Below, piece after piece: positions 50,470-61,612 of a DNA stretch of 64,000 nucleotides. The stretch spans positions 62,001 through 126,000 of the forward strand of contig CACLXL010000001.1 in assembly GCA_902610975.1 (NCBI GenBank). Reading direction: 5' to 3'. The translations under genes were made by a program, and so were the position numbers. The notes beneath the pieces were generated by a model. The model was not told where the DNA came from. It worked only from the letters and a program-made list of their open reading frames with translations, and did not search any database. Position 1 is the first letter of the stretch. The number at the start of each line of letters is the position of its first letter. This stretch comes from an uncultured Pelagibacteraceae bacterium. GTDB taxonomy: Bacteria > Pseudomonadota > Alphaproteobacteria > Pelagibacterales > Pelagibacteraceae.

Positions 50470-51066
50470 ATGAAAAAAATAATTATTTTTTTAATTTCCC
50501 TCAACTTTTTTATTTTTTCTCCTTTAAAGGCTTATAGTACTAACCCAGGAGATTTTGTTTCTGAATTAGTTAATGATGCTATAAGCAAGCTTTCAGATGT
50601 AAATTTAAATAAAGAACAAAAATATAAATTTATTGAAAAAATTGCTCTTGAAAACGTTGATATTAATGCACTTGGATTATATACTTTAGGAGAATTAAGA
50701 AAATCTACTGAAAAAACAACAATTTTGAAATATCAGAAAACTTTTGAAAAATATTTTTTAAAAAGTTTAACATCTAGATTATCTGATTACTCATCTAGCA
50801 AGTTTGAAGTAGTTAATGAGGATAAAAAAAGCTCTAATTACACTATTGTTAGCTCTAAAGTAATACCAAGTAAAGGTGAGCCCGAAATTAAGATTGACTG
50901 GCGAATTTACACAAAAAATCCTGAGAAGCCACTTATAAGAGATCTCATTGTTGAAGGTTTGAGTTTAGCAAGAACCCAAAAAGAAGAATTTGCGTCGATA
51001 TTAAATTCAAACAATAATGATATTAACACTTTAATTGAAAAATTAGAAGAATTTTTAAACAATTAA
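50470..51066 (+). CDS. mlaC: MlaC/Ttg2D-family phospholipid-binding ABC component
   Basis: Signal peptide; GLYTLGELRKSTEKTTILKYQKTFEKYFLKSLTSRLSDYSSSKFEV and WRIYTKNPEKPLIRDLIVEGLSLARTQKEEFASIL. Confidence 0.88.
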   Translation: MKKIIIFLISLNFFIFSPLKAYSTNPGDFVSELVNDAISKLSDVNLNKEQKYKFIEKIALENVDINALGLYTLGELRKSTEKTTILKYQKTFEKYFLKSLTSRLSDYSSSKFEVVNEDKKSSNYTIVSSKVIPSKGEPEIKIDWRIYTKNPEKPLIRDLIVEGLSLARTQKEEFASILNSNNNDINTLIEKLEEFLNN

Positions 51067-51068
51067 AA

Positions 51069-51145
51069 TGGTGGGCCCGCCAGGACTCGAACCTGGGACC
51101 AATACATTATGAGTGTACTGCTCTAACCAACTGAGCTACAGGCCC
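51069..51145 (-). tRNA. tRNA with CAU anticodon, probably tRNA-Ile2 (lysidine-modified) or elongator Met
   Basis: GGGCCTGTAGCTCAGTTGGTTAGAGCAGTACACTCATAATGTATTGGTCCCAGGTTCGAGTCCTGGCGGGCCCACCA; cloverleaf, loop CTCATAA, encoded CCA; paired 1-72 argues against initiator. Confidence 0.95.
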
Positions 51146-51189
51146 TAAAATTATTATTATATTTATTTTCAGAAAAATCTACTTTTAAA

Positions 51190-52224
51190 TTATTTTTTTA
51201 TTTTTTCCAGTCTTAAATAAGCTGGGTCATTTTGAACTAATGATGTAAATTTACATATTTGATAAAGCAAAATCTCATTGTCATAAAAAGGATACTCAAA
51301 AAATCTATTTGGTTTAACGTTTAAAAGTTCATCAGCATTGAATTTTCCATCCACAGGGATTTTTTCAACTGTATTAGTGCAAAAAAAATAGGAATTTTTT
51401 TTACCAATTTCTTGAATGAAGTCTATGTAAACTTTTATCTGCTCAGCTGTCATCTCTTGAAATGATGCTGTATTTAAAAATAAGTCAATTATATTTTCGT
51501 CAACTTGTTTTATTTGTGATGGTGTAATAAATATAAAATCGTATTTTTTTAAAGTATCCTCATCTATATTCTTTTCTATTTCATTTGGCAGAAGCATTTC
51601 AGAGTCAGGATATAGATTTTTTAGAAAAGGTATACATAGCATAAGGGTTTCCGGAATATCAATATTAATAATACAATTTGATTTTAAATGATGTTTAATT
51701 AATGAAATTAAGTTTCCATTTCCTCCTCCAATTTCAACAACATTTAAATTCTCTGAATTTTTTATATGCGAGTTAAGTATATTAAGATAATAATATGACC
51801 TTATAATATGATCATTCAATTCATACTTAAAAGGAAAAATATTTTTACATTCTTTGAAGTTTTTTGCAATTAGTCTTTTTTTATCAAAAAAAATTTTTTG
51901 ACCTTCATAAAAATTGTCTTTTAAAATTTCATCAAAAGCTTTTTTATAAGGTAAATTTAAATTTATATTATATCTAATTATTTTTTTTACTATTTGTTTA
52001 AATTTTCTGTAAAAAAAACTAAAAGAATTTTTTTTATCAGGAATATAATTACCTGAGTTTCCCTCTAAGATAATTGAATTTCCATCTATTTTTGAAGTAA
52101 TCAAATTTGAATGATGTTCCCAGTATATTGACTTGGAAAAACTTACTTGATTTTTAAATATGTTTGACTCTAAATAATTTTTATATCTTGTTATAAAAAT
52201 TTTGTTTAGTTTTATCTTAATCAT
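51190..52224 (-). CDS. putative sugar O-methyltransferase (SAM-dependent)
   Basis: LNVVEIGGGNGNLISLI SAM motif; SIYWEHHSNLITSKIDGNSIILEGNSGNYIP and FQEMTAEQIKVYIDFI resemble the putative sugar O-methyltransferase family. Confidence 0.7.
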   Translation of the reverse strand: MIKIKLNKIFITRYKNYLESNIFKNQVSFSKSIYWEHHSNLITSKIDGNSIILEGNSGNYIPDKKNSFSFFYRKFKQIVKKIIRYNINLNLPYKKAFDEILKDNFYEGQKIFFDKKRLIAKNFKECKNIFPFKYELNDHIIRSYYYLNILNSHIKNSENLNVVEIGGGNGNLISLIKHHLKSNCIINIDIPETLMLCIPFLKNLYPDSEMLLPNEIEKNIDEDTLKKYDFIFITPSQIKQVDENIIDLFLNTASFQEMTAEQIKVYIDFIQEIGKKNSYFFCTNTVEKIPVDGKFNADELLNVKPNRFFEYPFYDNEILLYQICKFTSLVQNDPAYLRLEKIKK

Positions 52225-52263
52225 TTGGTCTTTTTAATAAAAGCAAGGTAAATTAAAAATATA

Positions 52264-54120
52264 TTATTTTTCTAAAAAACTTTTAAGTTGCTTTGACCTG
52301 CTTGGATGTTTAAGTTTTCTTAATGCTTTTGCTTCGATTTGTCTAATTCTTTCCCTGGTAACTGAAAATTGTAAACCTACTTCCTCTAAAGTGTGATCCG
52401 TGTTCATTCCAATTCCAAATCTCATTCTAAGAACTCTTTCTTCTCTTGGAGTTAATGAAGCTAAAATTTTAGTAGTCGACTCACTTAAATTAGACTGAAT
52501 TGCTGTGTCTAAAGGCTGAAGAGCGTTTTTATCCTCTATAAAATCTCCTAAACTACTGTCTTCCTCATCGCCAACAGGAGTTTCTAGTGAAACTGGTTCT
52601 TTAGCTATTTTTAAAACTTTCCTAACTTTTTCAAGAGGCATTGCAAGTTTTTTTGCAAGCTCTTCTGGTGTTGGTTCTCTGCCAAACTCACTCATAATCT
52701 GTCTTTGTGTTCTTACAATCTTATTAATAGTTTCAATCATATGAACTGGTATTCTAATTGTTCTTGCCTGGTCTGCAATTGATCTTGTAATAGCTTGTCT
52801 AATCCACCAAGTAGCATAAGTTGAAAATTTATATCCTCTTCTATACTCAAATTTATCAACTGCTTTCATCAAACCTATATTTCCTTCCTGTATTAAATCT
52901 AAAAATTGAAGTCCTCTGTTAGTATATTTTTTTGCAATTGAAATAACTAATCGTAAGTTAGCTTCAACCATTTCTTTTTTAGCAATTCTAGACTCTCTTT
53001 CTCCTTTTTGGATTCTACTTACTAACTTTTTAAACTCGCCAACTGAAAGTCCTATTTTTTTACTAAATTCTACTAATCTATCCTTGATTTCTGTGAAATC
53101 TTTCTTGTATTTCTTGAAGAAGGATTTCCAAGATGGGTTTTCTTTTAGAAAAGATTCAAACTTTGGATTTATTTCGTTACCGACATAATATTTTAAAAAC
53201 TCTTCACGAGATATTTTGTTTTCCATAGCAAGTCTTAATAAAATTCCCTCTAAAGACACTATTTTTTTATTCTCTTTGTAATGTGACTGGACTAATTCTT
53301 CTACAACATGGGGTGCTAATTGTAAGTTTTTAAAATTATCTACTAAAATTTCTTGTATCTTTTTAAAATTTTTATTTTTTGAGACAGATAATTCTTTAGA
53401 TGCTAAAATACATTCTAACTTTTCTAACTGGTATTTTTGAAGTTTAGAATAATTTTTATTTAAAGAATTTAAAATATTAATAATTTTAGGCTTAATTTCT
53501 TCTTCCATTTTTGCGAGAGAAACATTAAATTCATCATCTTCAGTATTCGTTGAATTTTCATCATCTTTCTTTGTATCTTCATCTTTATCTTTTTTTGTTT
53601 TTTTATCAGCTTTTAAATCTTCGTTTTCTCCTATTGCTTCAAAGTCTTCATAAGTTGAGTCGATATCTATAATATCTCTAACTAAAAGTTGCTGGCTTTC
53701 AATTTGTTCTCGCCATTCATTAATTTTTTTACCGACTATTGGACTTTGAGTGAGAGCATTTATCATAACGTCTTTGCCTGCCTCAATTCTTTTAGCTATA
53801 GCTATTTCACCTTCTCTAGATAAAAGTTCAACGCCTCCCATTTCTCTAAGATACATTCTAATTGGGTCATCGCTTTTATCTGATGTTTTCTCCTCACTTG
53901 AAACTGATGTCTCTTTTTTCTTATTAGATTGATACTGTGATTTTTTTTCTACTAAAGTTATTTTATCATCCACAAGAACTATAAATGCTTTTTCTAAGTT
54001 TTCTTGCGTACTATTTCTTTTTCCTAAAGATTTTCCTAACTCCTCGTATGTTATAAAACCCCTATGCTTTCCTTTGTCTAGAAGTCTTTCAAAAGATTTA
54101 GTTATTAATTTCTCTGCCAT
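52264..54120 (-). CDS. rpoD: RNA polymerase sigma factor RpoD (sigma70)
   Basis: [87 protein letters not shown]. Confidence 0.98.
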   Translation of the reverse strand: MAEKLITKSFERLLDKGKHRGFITYEELGKSLGKRNSTQENLEKAFIVLVDDKITLVEKKSQYQSNKKKETSVSSEEKTSDKSDDPIRMYLREMGGVELLSREGEIAIAKRIEAGKDVMINALTQSPIVGKKINEWREQIESQQLLVRDIIDIDSTYEDFEAIGENEDLKADKKTKKDKDEDTKKDDENSTNTEDDEFNVSLAKMEEEIKPKIINILNSLNKNYSKLQKYQLEKLECILASKELSVSKNKNFKKIQEILVDNFKNLQLAPHVVEELVQSHYKENKKIVSLEGILLRLAMENKISREEFLKYYVGNEINPKFESFLKENPSWKSFFKKYKKDFTEIKDRLVEFSKKIGLSVGEFKKLVSRIQKGERESRIAKKEMVEANLRLVISIAKKYTNRGLQFLDLIQEGNIGLMKAVDKFEYRRGYKFSTYATWWIRQAITRSIADQARTIRIPVHMIETINKIVRTQRQIMSEFGREPTPEELAKKLAMPLEKVRKVLKIAKEPVSLETPVGDEEDSSLGDFIEDKNALQPLDTAIQSNLSESTTKILASLTPREERVLRMRFGIGMNTDHTLEEVGLQFSVTRERIRQIEAKALRKLKHPSRSKQLKSFLEK

Positions 54121-54172
54121 AAGTGAAATGTTGGTTATATATAATGACTAACTTAAAAAAATCTATACTTTT

Positions 54173-55966
54173 TTAATCCCTATTTAATTGACTTTTAAGC
54201 TTAATTAATTCCGAATATGAGTTTTCATCCAAGTTGTTGATTAATTTCTGCTCAAGAGATTCTATTTTTTTTAAGTTATCTTGTTCAATATGATCCCTGA
54301 TTAGCTCATCCAATAAATTTGAGATATCTTGTTCATTTTTATTCTTAATAATAATTTGAACATTGGAATTTTCGTTGATCTCATTTATAATTTGATTATA
54401 CATTTTATTAATTTTTGAGTTTACAACGTCTTTATCACTTCCCTCAGATATTGAAGTTACTATCATATTTTTCAAACTTTCATTTTTTTCGGCTAAAAAT
54501 TTTATTTTTGATAATTCTCCATGTTTTTTTGCAGCTATTTCATAATAATTTAAAATAATAAATAAAATTGAAAATTCAATTATTTGTGTTTTGGATAAAT
54601 CTTTTGTCTTTTGATGAAGAATTTTTGTCTCTTTTAAAATTTGATAATCTTTTTGTTTTTTGAACGGAAAATAATTGTAATTATTTTTTAAATTTTGAAT
54701 AGGTGTTAATTTTTTTATCTTCTCAAGAAAATCCTCGAGGACGTATTTTTTTAATGTTTCATCTTGAATAGAAAGAGCTAATTTTTTTATATTCTTTTCA
54801 AATTTAGAAATTTCATATGGATTATTCTGATTTATTTTTCCAAGTTGATAATTCCAAATAAAAGATTGTATTATTTGTTTCTGTTTAATTAGGTTCAGAA
54901 AGCCATCTTTACCGTTTTCTTTAATGAAATCGTCTGGATCTTTACTATCAGGTATTATTGTAAAATAAATTTTCTTGCTGTCATTTATCAACGAAAACAA
55001 TCTTTCTGCAATCCTTATAGCAGCTCTTTGACCGCTCTCATCTCCATCTAAGCAAATAACTGGGTTTGAGAAGAATTTCCAAACCAGATTTATTTGATTC
55101 TCTGTTAAAGCAGTTCCAGAGTTTGCTATCACATTTTTGATACCAGATGCATAAACACTGACTACATCCATATAACCCTCAACAATCAAAATATTATCGG
55201 TTTCTGACCTTAAGCTTTTTGCTTTATCAAGGTTAAAAATTATATTTCCTTTTTTATAAAACTCTGTTTCAGGTGAGTTAATGTATTTAGCTAATTTACT
55301 ATCTTTGATAATTCTTGCGCCAAAAGCTATTGTGTCGCCTGCTATATTATTCACAGGAAAAATTATGCGAGAATTAAATCTATCAATAAATTCTCCTGTT
55401 TTATCACTTTTGTAATAAAGACCTGTTAAGGAAATTTCTTCCTCTGAATATTTTTTTAATAACTCATTATAAAAATCGTTCTTCCAAGGAACATATCCTA
55501 GCTGAAATTCTTCCATGATTTCTTTTTTAAGTCCTCTTTTTTGGAGATAATCTAATGCCTCTCGATTATTTGAAACAAATAACTGTTTGTGAAAATAATC
55601 AGAATAGTCTCTATGAATATTTTTATAATTCTGAAATCTTAAATCTTTTTTTTTATCAAAATTTGAAAATCTATAAGGTTGCATTCCAGCCTCTACGGCT
55701 AAAGTTTTGACTGCTTCTCCAAATCCAACGGATTTTGTCTTCATCAAAAAATCAAATATATTCCCGTGCTCTCCCGTACTAAAGCAGTGATAAAATTCTT
55801 TCTCATCATTAACAGTAAAGGATGGAGTCTTTTCATTTTTGAAAGGAGATAAACCTATAAATTCTTTCCCTCTTTTTTTAAGTTGAACAGTTTTTCCAAC
55901 AACTTGGGATACTTTTAGTCTTAATTTAATTTCATCTAAGTATTCTTTAGGATATTTCATTATCAA
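54173..55966 (-). CDS. dnaG: DNA primase
   Basis: EFIGLSPFKNEKTPSFTVNDEKEFYHCFSTGEHGNIFDFLM, TOPRIM ILIVEGYMDVVSVY and DGDESGQRAA. Confidence 0.96.
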   Translation of the reverse strand: MIMKYPKEYLDEIKLRLKVSQVVGKTVQLKKRGKEFIGLSPFKNEKTPSFTVNDEKEFYHCFSTGEHGNIFDFLMKTKSVGFGEAVKTLAVEAGMQPYRFSNFDKKKDLRFQNYKNIHRDYSDYFHKQLFVSNNREALDYLQKRGLKKEIMEEFQLGYVPWKNDFYNELLKKYSEEEISLTGLYYKSDKTGEFIDRFNSRIIFPVNNIAGDTIAFGARIIKDSKLAKYINSPETEFYKKGNIIFNLDKAKSLRSETDNILIVEGYMDVVSVYASGIKNVIANSGTALTENQINLVWKFFSNPVICLDGDESGQRAAIRIAERLFSLINDSKKIYFTIIPDSKDPDDFIKENGKDGFLNLIKQKQIIQSFIWNYQLGKINQNNPYEISKFEKNIKKLALSIQDETLKKYVLEDFLEKIKKLTPIQNLKNNYNYFPFKKQKDYQILKETKILHQKTKDLSKTQIIEFSILFIILNYYEIAAKKHGELSKIKFLAEKNESLKNMIVTSISEGSDKDVVNSKINKMYNQIINEINENSNVQIIIKNKNEQDISNLLDELIRDHIEQDNLKKIESLEQKLINNLDENSYSELIKLKSQLNRD

Positions 55967-56439
55967 TTTAATAATCCTTTTAAAATGGAACTTACTTTTG
56001 AAAAATCTAAATTGTCTGCATGTTTTGATTTAAGAACTCCCATGATTTTACCCATGTCCTTCATTGATGAAGCACCAACAGATTTAATTGTATCTTGGCA
56101 TATTTTTTTTGTTTCCTCGTCACTAAATTGTTTTGGTAAAAAAACATTAATTACCTCTATTTCTTTTTTTTCATTTTCTAAGAGTTCATTTCGTCCAGCT
56201 TTTTGATAAACTTCGCAAGATTCATTTCTTTGTTTTATCATTTTTTTTAATAGTGAGATAATGTCACTGTCTTTAATTTCTTTTTGACCTTTTGAGCGGC
56301 CAGCAATTTCAGCGTCCTTAATAGCTGACACAATTAGTCTTAAAGTTGGATAAGTGTTTTTATCTTTGGCTTTTAAGGCTTGGTTAAGCTTATCATCTAT
56401 CTGTTTTTTTAGAGACATATAAAGTTTTATTTTAATCAC
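55963..56439 (-). CDS. GatB/YqeY domain protein
   Basis: TYPTLRLIVSAIKDAEIAGRSKGQKEIKDSDIISLLKKMIKQRNES; C-terminal KDMGKIMGVLKSKHADNLDFSKVSSILKGLL. Confidence 0.92.
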   Translation of the reverse strand: MIKIKLYMSLKKQIDDKLNQALKAKDKNTYPTLRLIVSAIKDAEIAGRSKGQKEIKDSDIISLLKKMIKQRNESCEVYQKAGRNELLENEKKEIEVINVFLPKQFSDEETKKICQDTIKSVGASSMKDMGKIMGVLKSKHADNLDFSKVSSILKGLLN

Positions 56440-56468
56440 AATTCTAATACAAAATAAAAAGAACTTTC

Positions 56469-56497
56469 TTGACGATTTTGCTTCTATTTCATATGTT
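56469..56497 (+). promoter_or_regulatory. putative sigma70 promoter for carAB
   Basis: TTGACG - 17 bp - TATGTT in the 100-bp divergent yqeY/carA gap. Confidence 0.5.
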
Positions 56498-56539
56498 GCC
56501 CAAAATCATGTTTATAAGTTTTTTACTTTAACTTATGAG

Positions 56540-57748
56540 TTGTATTTGAAGAAGATTGGTCAAAATATAAACTCAAATAAAAATCTTAAAAAGATCGATT
56601 CCACTGCTATTTTAATTCTTCAAAACGGTCAATTTTTTAAAGGAATAGGTTTAGGCTATAAAGGAACAGTAACCGGAGAAGTATGCTTTAATACCTCAAT
56701 AACTGGCTACCAAGAAATAATTTCTGACCCTTCATATGCCCACCAGATAATTAATTTTACCTTTCCGCATGTTGGGAATGTTGGAACTAATAAAGAAGAT
56801 CATGAGTCAGATAAGGTTTGGACTAAGGGAGTAATAATAAACACAGAAATAACGAGCCCATCAAATTACAGATCTTTAAAACATTTAGATCAATGGTTAA
56901 AAAAGAATAAGATAGTTGGGATAACTGGAATTGATACTAGAAATTTAACAAATTTTATTAGAGATAGAGGTGCTCCTAAGGGGACGATATCCTTTTACAA
57001 CAAAAATAAATTAAATATAAAAAAACTTATCAAAATAACTAATAAATGGAGCGGTCTTAAAAATTTAGATTTAGCAAAACTAGTGACAACAAAGAGAAAT
57101 TATTTGTGGCAAGATTATAAAACTTGGAAAAAAGAAAATGGATATTTAAAAAATAAAAAAAAAATACTACACGTTGTTGCTATAGACTATGGGATTAAGA
57201 AAAATATTTTAAGATATTTCTCAGATTTTAATTGTAAGGTTACAATCGTGCCTTGTAAGACAAATGCAAAAAATATTCTTAAACTTAAACCTCATGGGAT
57301 CTTTTTATCAAATGGCCCAGGGGATCCTGCTGCAACCGGAAAATATGCCATACCGACAATACAAGAGTTAATCAAGAAGAAACTGCCACTATTTGGTATC
57401 TGTTTAGGTCATCAATTACTTGCTTTAGCACTTGGTGCTAAGACAGAAAAAATGAAGTTAGGCCATAGAGGCGCTAACCATCCAGTTAAAAATCTAATTG
57501 AAGGTAATGTTGAAATTACAAGCCAGAATCATGGGTTTGAAGTTGTTAAAAAAGGTTTGCCCGTAAATATAAGAGTTACTCACGAGTCTTTATTTGACAA
57601 CAGTATTGAGGGTATCGAGTTAAAAAATAAACCTGTTTTCTCAGTTCAATATCACCCAGAGTCCAACCCTGGCCCTCAAGATAGCGTTTATTTATTTGAT
57701 AAATTTGTAAAGAGTATGAAAAAAAATGCCAAAAAGAAAAGATATTAA
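56540..57748 (+). CDS. carA: carbamoyl-phosphate synthase small subunit (apparent TTG start)
   Basis: [81 protein letters not shown]. Confidence 0.97.
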   Translation: MYLKKIGQNINSNKNLKKIDSTAILILQNGQFFKGIGLGYKGTVTGEVCFNTSITGYQEIISDPSYAHQIINFTFPHVGNVGTNKEDHESDKVWTKGVIINTEITSPSNYRSLKHLDQWLKKNKIVGITGIDTRNLTNFIRDRGAPKGTISFYNKNKLNIKKLIKITNKWSGLKNLDLAKLVTTKRNYLWQDYKTWKKENGYLKNKKKILHVVAIDYGIKKNILRYFSDFNCKVTIVPCKTNAKNILKLKPHGIFLSNGPGDPAATGKYAIPTIQELIKKKLPLFGICLGHQLLALALGAKTEKMKLGHRGANHPVKNLIEGNVEITSQNHGFEVVKKGLPVNIRVTHESLFDNSIEGIELKNKPVFSVQYHPESNPGPQDSVYLFDKFVKSMKKNAKKKRY

Positions 57749-60700
57749 AAAAATTTTAGTTGTTGGTGCGGGACCAATAATTATTGGTCAGGCTTGTGAA
57801 TTTGATTATTCAGGCACTCAGGCTTGTAAAGCTTTAAAAGATGAAGGTTTTAAAGTAATTCTCATTAATTCAAATCCTGCAACGATTATGACTGATCCAA
57901 ATATCGCTGATAAAACTTATATTGAACCTATAACAATAGAAGTTCTTGAAAAAATTCTTATCAAAGAAAAACCTCATGCGATTTTGCCTACTATGGGTGG
58001 TCAAACTGCATTAAATTTAGCAATGGAGGCAGAAAAAAAAGGAATTCTTAAAAAATATAAAATTGAACTCATAGGAGCTAACTCTAAAGCAATATCCAAT
58101 GCAGAAGATAGAAAAAAATTTAGAAAAAATATGAAAGAGATTGGTTTAGATCTTCCCAAATCAAAAATAGTTAATAATTTTAAACAATCTTCAAAGGTAT
58201 TAAGACAAATCGGATTGCCAGCAATTATAAGACCAGCTTTTACTCTTGGGGGTTTGGGAGGTGGTATCGCAAAAAATAAAAAAGATTTTTATAAGATAAT
58301 AAAAAGTGGACTTAACGAGTCACCTGTTAATCAAGTTTTAGTTGAAGAGTGTTTAGAGGGTTGGAAAGAATTTGAAATGGAAGTCGTCAGAGATAAAAAT
58401 GATAATTGTATTATTATTTGTTCAATAGAAAATTTGGATCCAATGGGTATTCATACTGGGGACTCAGTTACTATCGCCCCAGCACTTACTTTAACCGACA
58501 AAGAGTATCAGGTTATGAGGAATGCCTCTATAGCTTGCCTTAGAAAAATTGGTGTAGAAACTGGGGGATCAAATGTTCAATTTGCGATAAATCCGAAAAA
58601 TGGAAGAATGGTAATTATTGAGATGAACCCTAGGGTTTCAAGATCATCTGCGCTAGCTTCCAAAGCCACAGGTTTTCCAATTGCAAAAGTAGCAGCAAAG
58701 TTAGCTGTTGGTTACACTTTAGATGAACTAAAAAATGAAATTACGAAAGTAACACCTGCATCTTTTGAGCCTACAATAGACTATGTTGTCACTAAAATTC
58801 CAAGATTTACTTTTGAAAAATTCTCTTCTTCAGCTGCAGTTTTAGGAACATCAATGAAATCGGTGGGAGAAGCAATGGCTATTGGTAGAAATTTTAAAGA
58901 GTCTCTTCAAAAAGCCTTGGTTTCTCTTGAAACAGGTTTCTCAGGATTAGACCAAATATTTAATTTAAATATAAAACAAATTAAAAAAAAGCTTAAAGAA
59001 AATATTCCAAATAAGATTTTACTTGTTGGAGAGGCCATAAGAAAAAAAATAAATTTAAGGGATATAAATAAACTTTCGAAAATTGATCCTTGGTTTTTAA
59101 ATCAAATAAAAGAGATCATAGAGAATGAAATTAAAATAAAGAAGAAAGGTCTTCCGAAAAATTTCAATGAATTTAATTATATTAAGTCAATAGGGTTTTC
59201 TGACAAAAAATTATCTGAGCTTACTAATACTTCGGAGTCATTAATTAGAAAGAAAAGAACTGCTTTAAAAGTTACACCAGTTTATAAAAAAGTCGATACT
59301 TGTGCTGCAGAATTTAAATCTTTCACTCCTTATATGTATTCTACATATCAAAGAAATTTCTCCTCTAATTCAGAATGTGAGGCTGATCCCTCTAACAGAG
59401 ATAAAATTATAATTCTGGGTGGGGGGCCTAATAGAATTGGTCAGGGAATAGAGTTCGATTATTGCTGTTGCCAAGCTAGTTTTGCTCTTAAGGAAGCTAA
59501 ATATGAAACTATCATGGTGAATTGCAACCCAGAAACCGTATCAACAGATTATGATACAAGTGATAGACTATATTTCGAACCTTTAATAGATGAATATGTT
59601 TTCAATATAATAAAGAGAGAGAAATCAAAAGGTAGCGTAAAAGGTGTTATTGCTCAATTCGGAGGACAAACTCCAATTAAACTTGCAAAATTTTTACATA
59701 CAAACAAACTTCCAATTTTAGGAACTCAATATTCATCAATTGATCTTGCTGAGGATAGAGATAGATTTAGAGATCTTTTAAATAAACTTAATTTAAATCA
59801 AGCTGAAAGTGGTATCGCTAGAACTTTTCCTCAAGCAATAAAAATTGCAGATAAAATTGGTTTGCCTTTAATGGTAAGACCCTCTTATGTGTTAGGTGGA
59901 AGAGCAATGGAAATTGTTCATGAAAAAAGCCAACTTAAAAACTTTGTAAAAGAAGCATTTAAAGTTGCCGAGAAAAATCCAATCTTAATTGATAAGTTTA
60001 TTGATAATGCGATGGAGGTTGATGTTGATGCAATCTCAGACGGTAAAAATGTTTTTGTGGCCGGAATTATGCAGCACATAGAAGAAGCTGGAATACACTC
60101 AGGTGACTCAGCATGTAGTTTGCCTCCCGTATCAATAAAATCTTTTTTAATAAAAGAAATTGAAAATCAAACAAAAAAATTAGCCATAGCTCTTAAAGTT
60201 AAAGGTTTTATGAATGTTCAATACGCAATTAAAAAAGATCAAATTTATGTAATAGAGGTTAATCCAAGAGCTAGTAGAACCGTTCCATTTGTTTCTAAAG
60301 CTAAAAATTTACCACTTGCTAAGATAGCCTCTAGAGTGATGGCAGGAGAGAAATTATCTAAGTTTAATTTAAAAAGTAAAACAAAAGCTATGTTTGCAGT
60401 AAAGGAAGCAGTATTTCCTTTCAATAAATTTCCTAATAGTGATCTTTTACTTGGACCAGAAATGAAATCTACTGGTGAGGTAATGGGTTTTGATAAAAAT
60501 TTTGGAATGGCATTTGCTAAAAGCCAGATTGCAGCATCGAATTCTCTTCCAAAAAAGGGTCTAGCATTTATTTCTTTGAAAAATAGTCATAAAGAAGAGG
60601 GAGTACAATTAGCAAAACAATTAATTAAGTTAAATTTCACACTTTGTGGAACAGGAGGTACGGCGGATTACATAAGCCAGCATGGAATTAAGTGTAAAAA

Positions 60701-60950
60701 AATAAATAAAGTAAATCAGGGTTCCCCTCATATTGTAGATGTTCTAAATGCAAAAAAAATAGCCTTAGTAATAAATACTGGAGGAGGAAACAGTGAATCT
60801 CAGTTAAGCGATGCTGTTGCATTAAGAAGGGCTACTTTAGTCAATAAAGTTCCTTACTGCACTAACATGTCTACGGCTAAAGTTTGTTTGGAAGGCATAA
60901 AGTCTCTCAAACTAAGAGATATTAGTGTAACTTCTTTGCAAGATATCTAA
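57726..60950 (+). CDS. carB: carbamoyl-phosphate synthase large subunit
   Basis: Two ATP-grasp halves: [28 protein letters not shown] and [28 protein letters not shown]-terminal MGS-like domain. Confidence 0.98.
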   Translation: MPKRKDIKKILVVGAGPIIIGQACEFDYSGTQACKALKDEGFKVILINSNPATIMTDPNIADKTYIEPITIEVLEKILIKEKPHAILPTMGGQTALNLAMEAEKKGILKKYKIELIGANSKAISNAEDRKKFRKNMKEIGLDLPKSKIVNNFKQSSKVLRQIGLPAIIRPAFTLGGLGGGIAKNKKDFYKIIKSGLNESPVNQVLVEECLEGWKEFEMEVVRDKNDNCIIICSIENLDPMGIHTGDSVTIAPALTLTDKEYQVMRNASIACLRKIGVETGGSNVQFAINPKNGRMVIIEMNPRVSRSSALASKATGFPIAKVAAKLAVGYTLDELKNEITKVTPASFEPTIDYVVTKIPRFTFEKFSSSAAVLGTSMKSVGEAMAIGRNFKESLQKALVSLETGFSGLDQIFNLNIKQIKKKLKENIPNKILLVGEAIRKKINLRDINKLSKIDPWFLNQIKEIIENEIKIKKKGLPKNFNEFNYIKSIGFSDKKLSELTNTSESLIRKKRTALKVTPVYKKVDTCAAEFKSFTPYMYSTYQRNFSSNSECEADPSNRDKIIILGGGPNRIGQGIEFDYCCCQASFALKEAKYETIMVNCNPETVSTDYDTSDRLYFEPLIDEYVFNIIKREKSKGSVKGVIAQFGGQTPIKLAKFLHTNKLPILGTQYSSIDLAEDRDRFRDLLNKLNLNQAESGIARTFPQAIKIADKIGLPLMVRPSYVLGGRAMEIVHEKSQLKNFVKEAFKVAEKNPILIDKFIDNAMEVDVDAISDGKNVFVAGIMQHIEEAGIHSGDSACSLPPVSIKSFLIKEIENQTKKLAIALKVKGFMNVQYAIKKDQIYVIEVNPRASRTVPFVSKAKNLPLAKIASRVMAGEKLSKFNLKSKTKAMFAVKEAVFPFNKFPNSDLLLGPEMKSTGEVMGFDKNFGMAFAKSQIAASNSLPKKGLAFISLKNSHKEEGVQLAKQLIKLNFTLCGTGGTADYISQHGIKCKKINKVNQGSPHIVDVLNAKKIALVINTGGGNSESQLSDAVALRRATLVNKVPYCTNMSTAKVCLEGIKSLKLRDISVTSLQDI

Positions 60951-61612
60951 CTTTTTACTTTCCAATCAGTTTTGAAAGTAACGTAATTTATCTGGATACA
61001 CCTTCTCTCTTTTTTAATTTCTTTTTTCTCCATTCCATGCCAAGTGTTTGGTCCACTTGTGAAGAAATAACCATAATTATGTTTGTAAGGAACTGTTTTA
61101 ACTTTATTTAATTTTGCGTCATAAAAATCAGTTCCTAGATTTTCTGACTCATTGTGTAAATTGACAAAAACTATTGAAGACATCAACTTTTCTTCAATAT
61201 CACAATGAGGTTTAAGCCAAAAACCTTCTCGATCACAAATTACTTCAAGTCGCACATAAGAATTACTTAAGTCTTTTCCAATTAATGATCCAATTTTTTT
61301 ATAAACTTCAGGTGATCTTAATTCTTCAATAAATTTAGTTAAGTTTGGAAATTGATCAGAGTTTTCTTTAGTAACATAACACCTTAGTTTTTTAGCTTTT
61401 CCGCCGTCTTTAATTCCAGCTCGAAAGGCACCTTCTCCTCCATCAAGAGCTCTTGTTCCATCATAATTTAAATTTTGTTTTCTAGGATCAGCTATCTCTG
61501 CACTACAGATCTCATCAATAGCGTTTTGAGTCAGTGGCTGATTGATTTCAAAATGCTTAAAAGGATCACTAAATAATTTAGTTCTTTTTTCTAATGATTT
61601 AAATAATTCCAT
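60947..61612 (-). CDS. 2OG-Fe(II) oxygenase-like protein
   Basis: [18 protein letters not shown] (HxD) ... [22 protein letters not shown] (distal His, Arg) dioxygenase pattern. Confidence 0.7.
   Translation of the reverse strand: MELFKSLEKRTKLFSDPFKHFEINQPLTQNAIDEICSAEIADPRKQNLNYDGTRALDGGEGAFRAGIKDGGKAKKLRCYVTKENSDQFPNLTKFIEELRSPEVYKKIGSLIGKDLSNSYVRLEVICDREGFWLKPHCDIEEKLMSSIVFVNLHNESENLGTDFYDAKLNKVKTVPYKHNYGYFFTSGPNTWHGMEKKEIKKERRCIQINYVTFKTDWKVKS

Noticed and set aside
53510-53640. Highly charged D/E/K-rich stretch in RpoD
   Set aside because: Low-complexity variable acidic region; length variation here is common in sigma70 and does not by itself indicate a new function.
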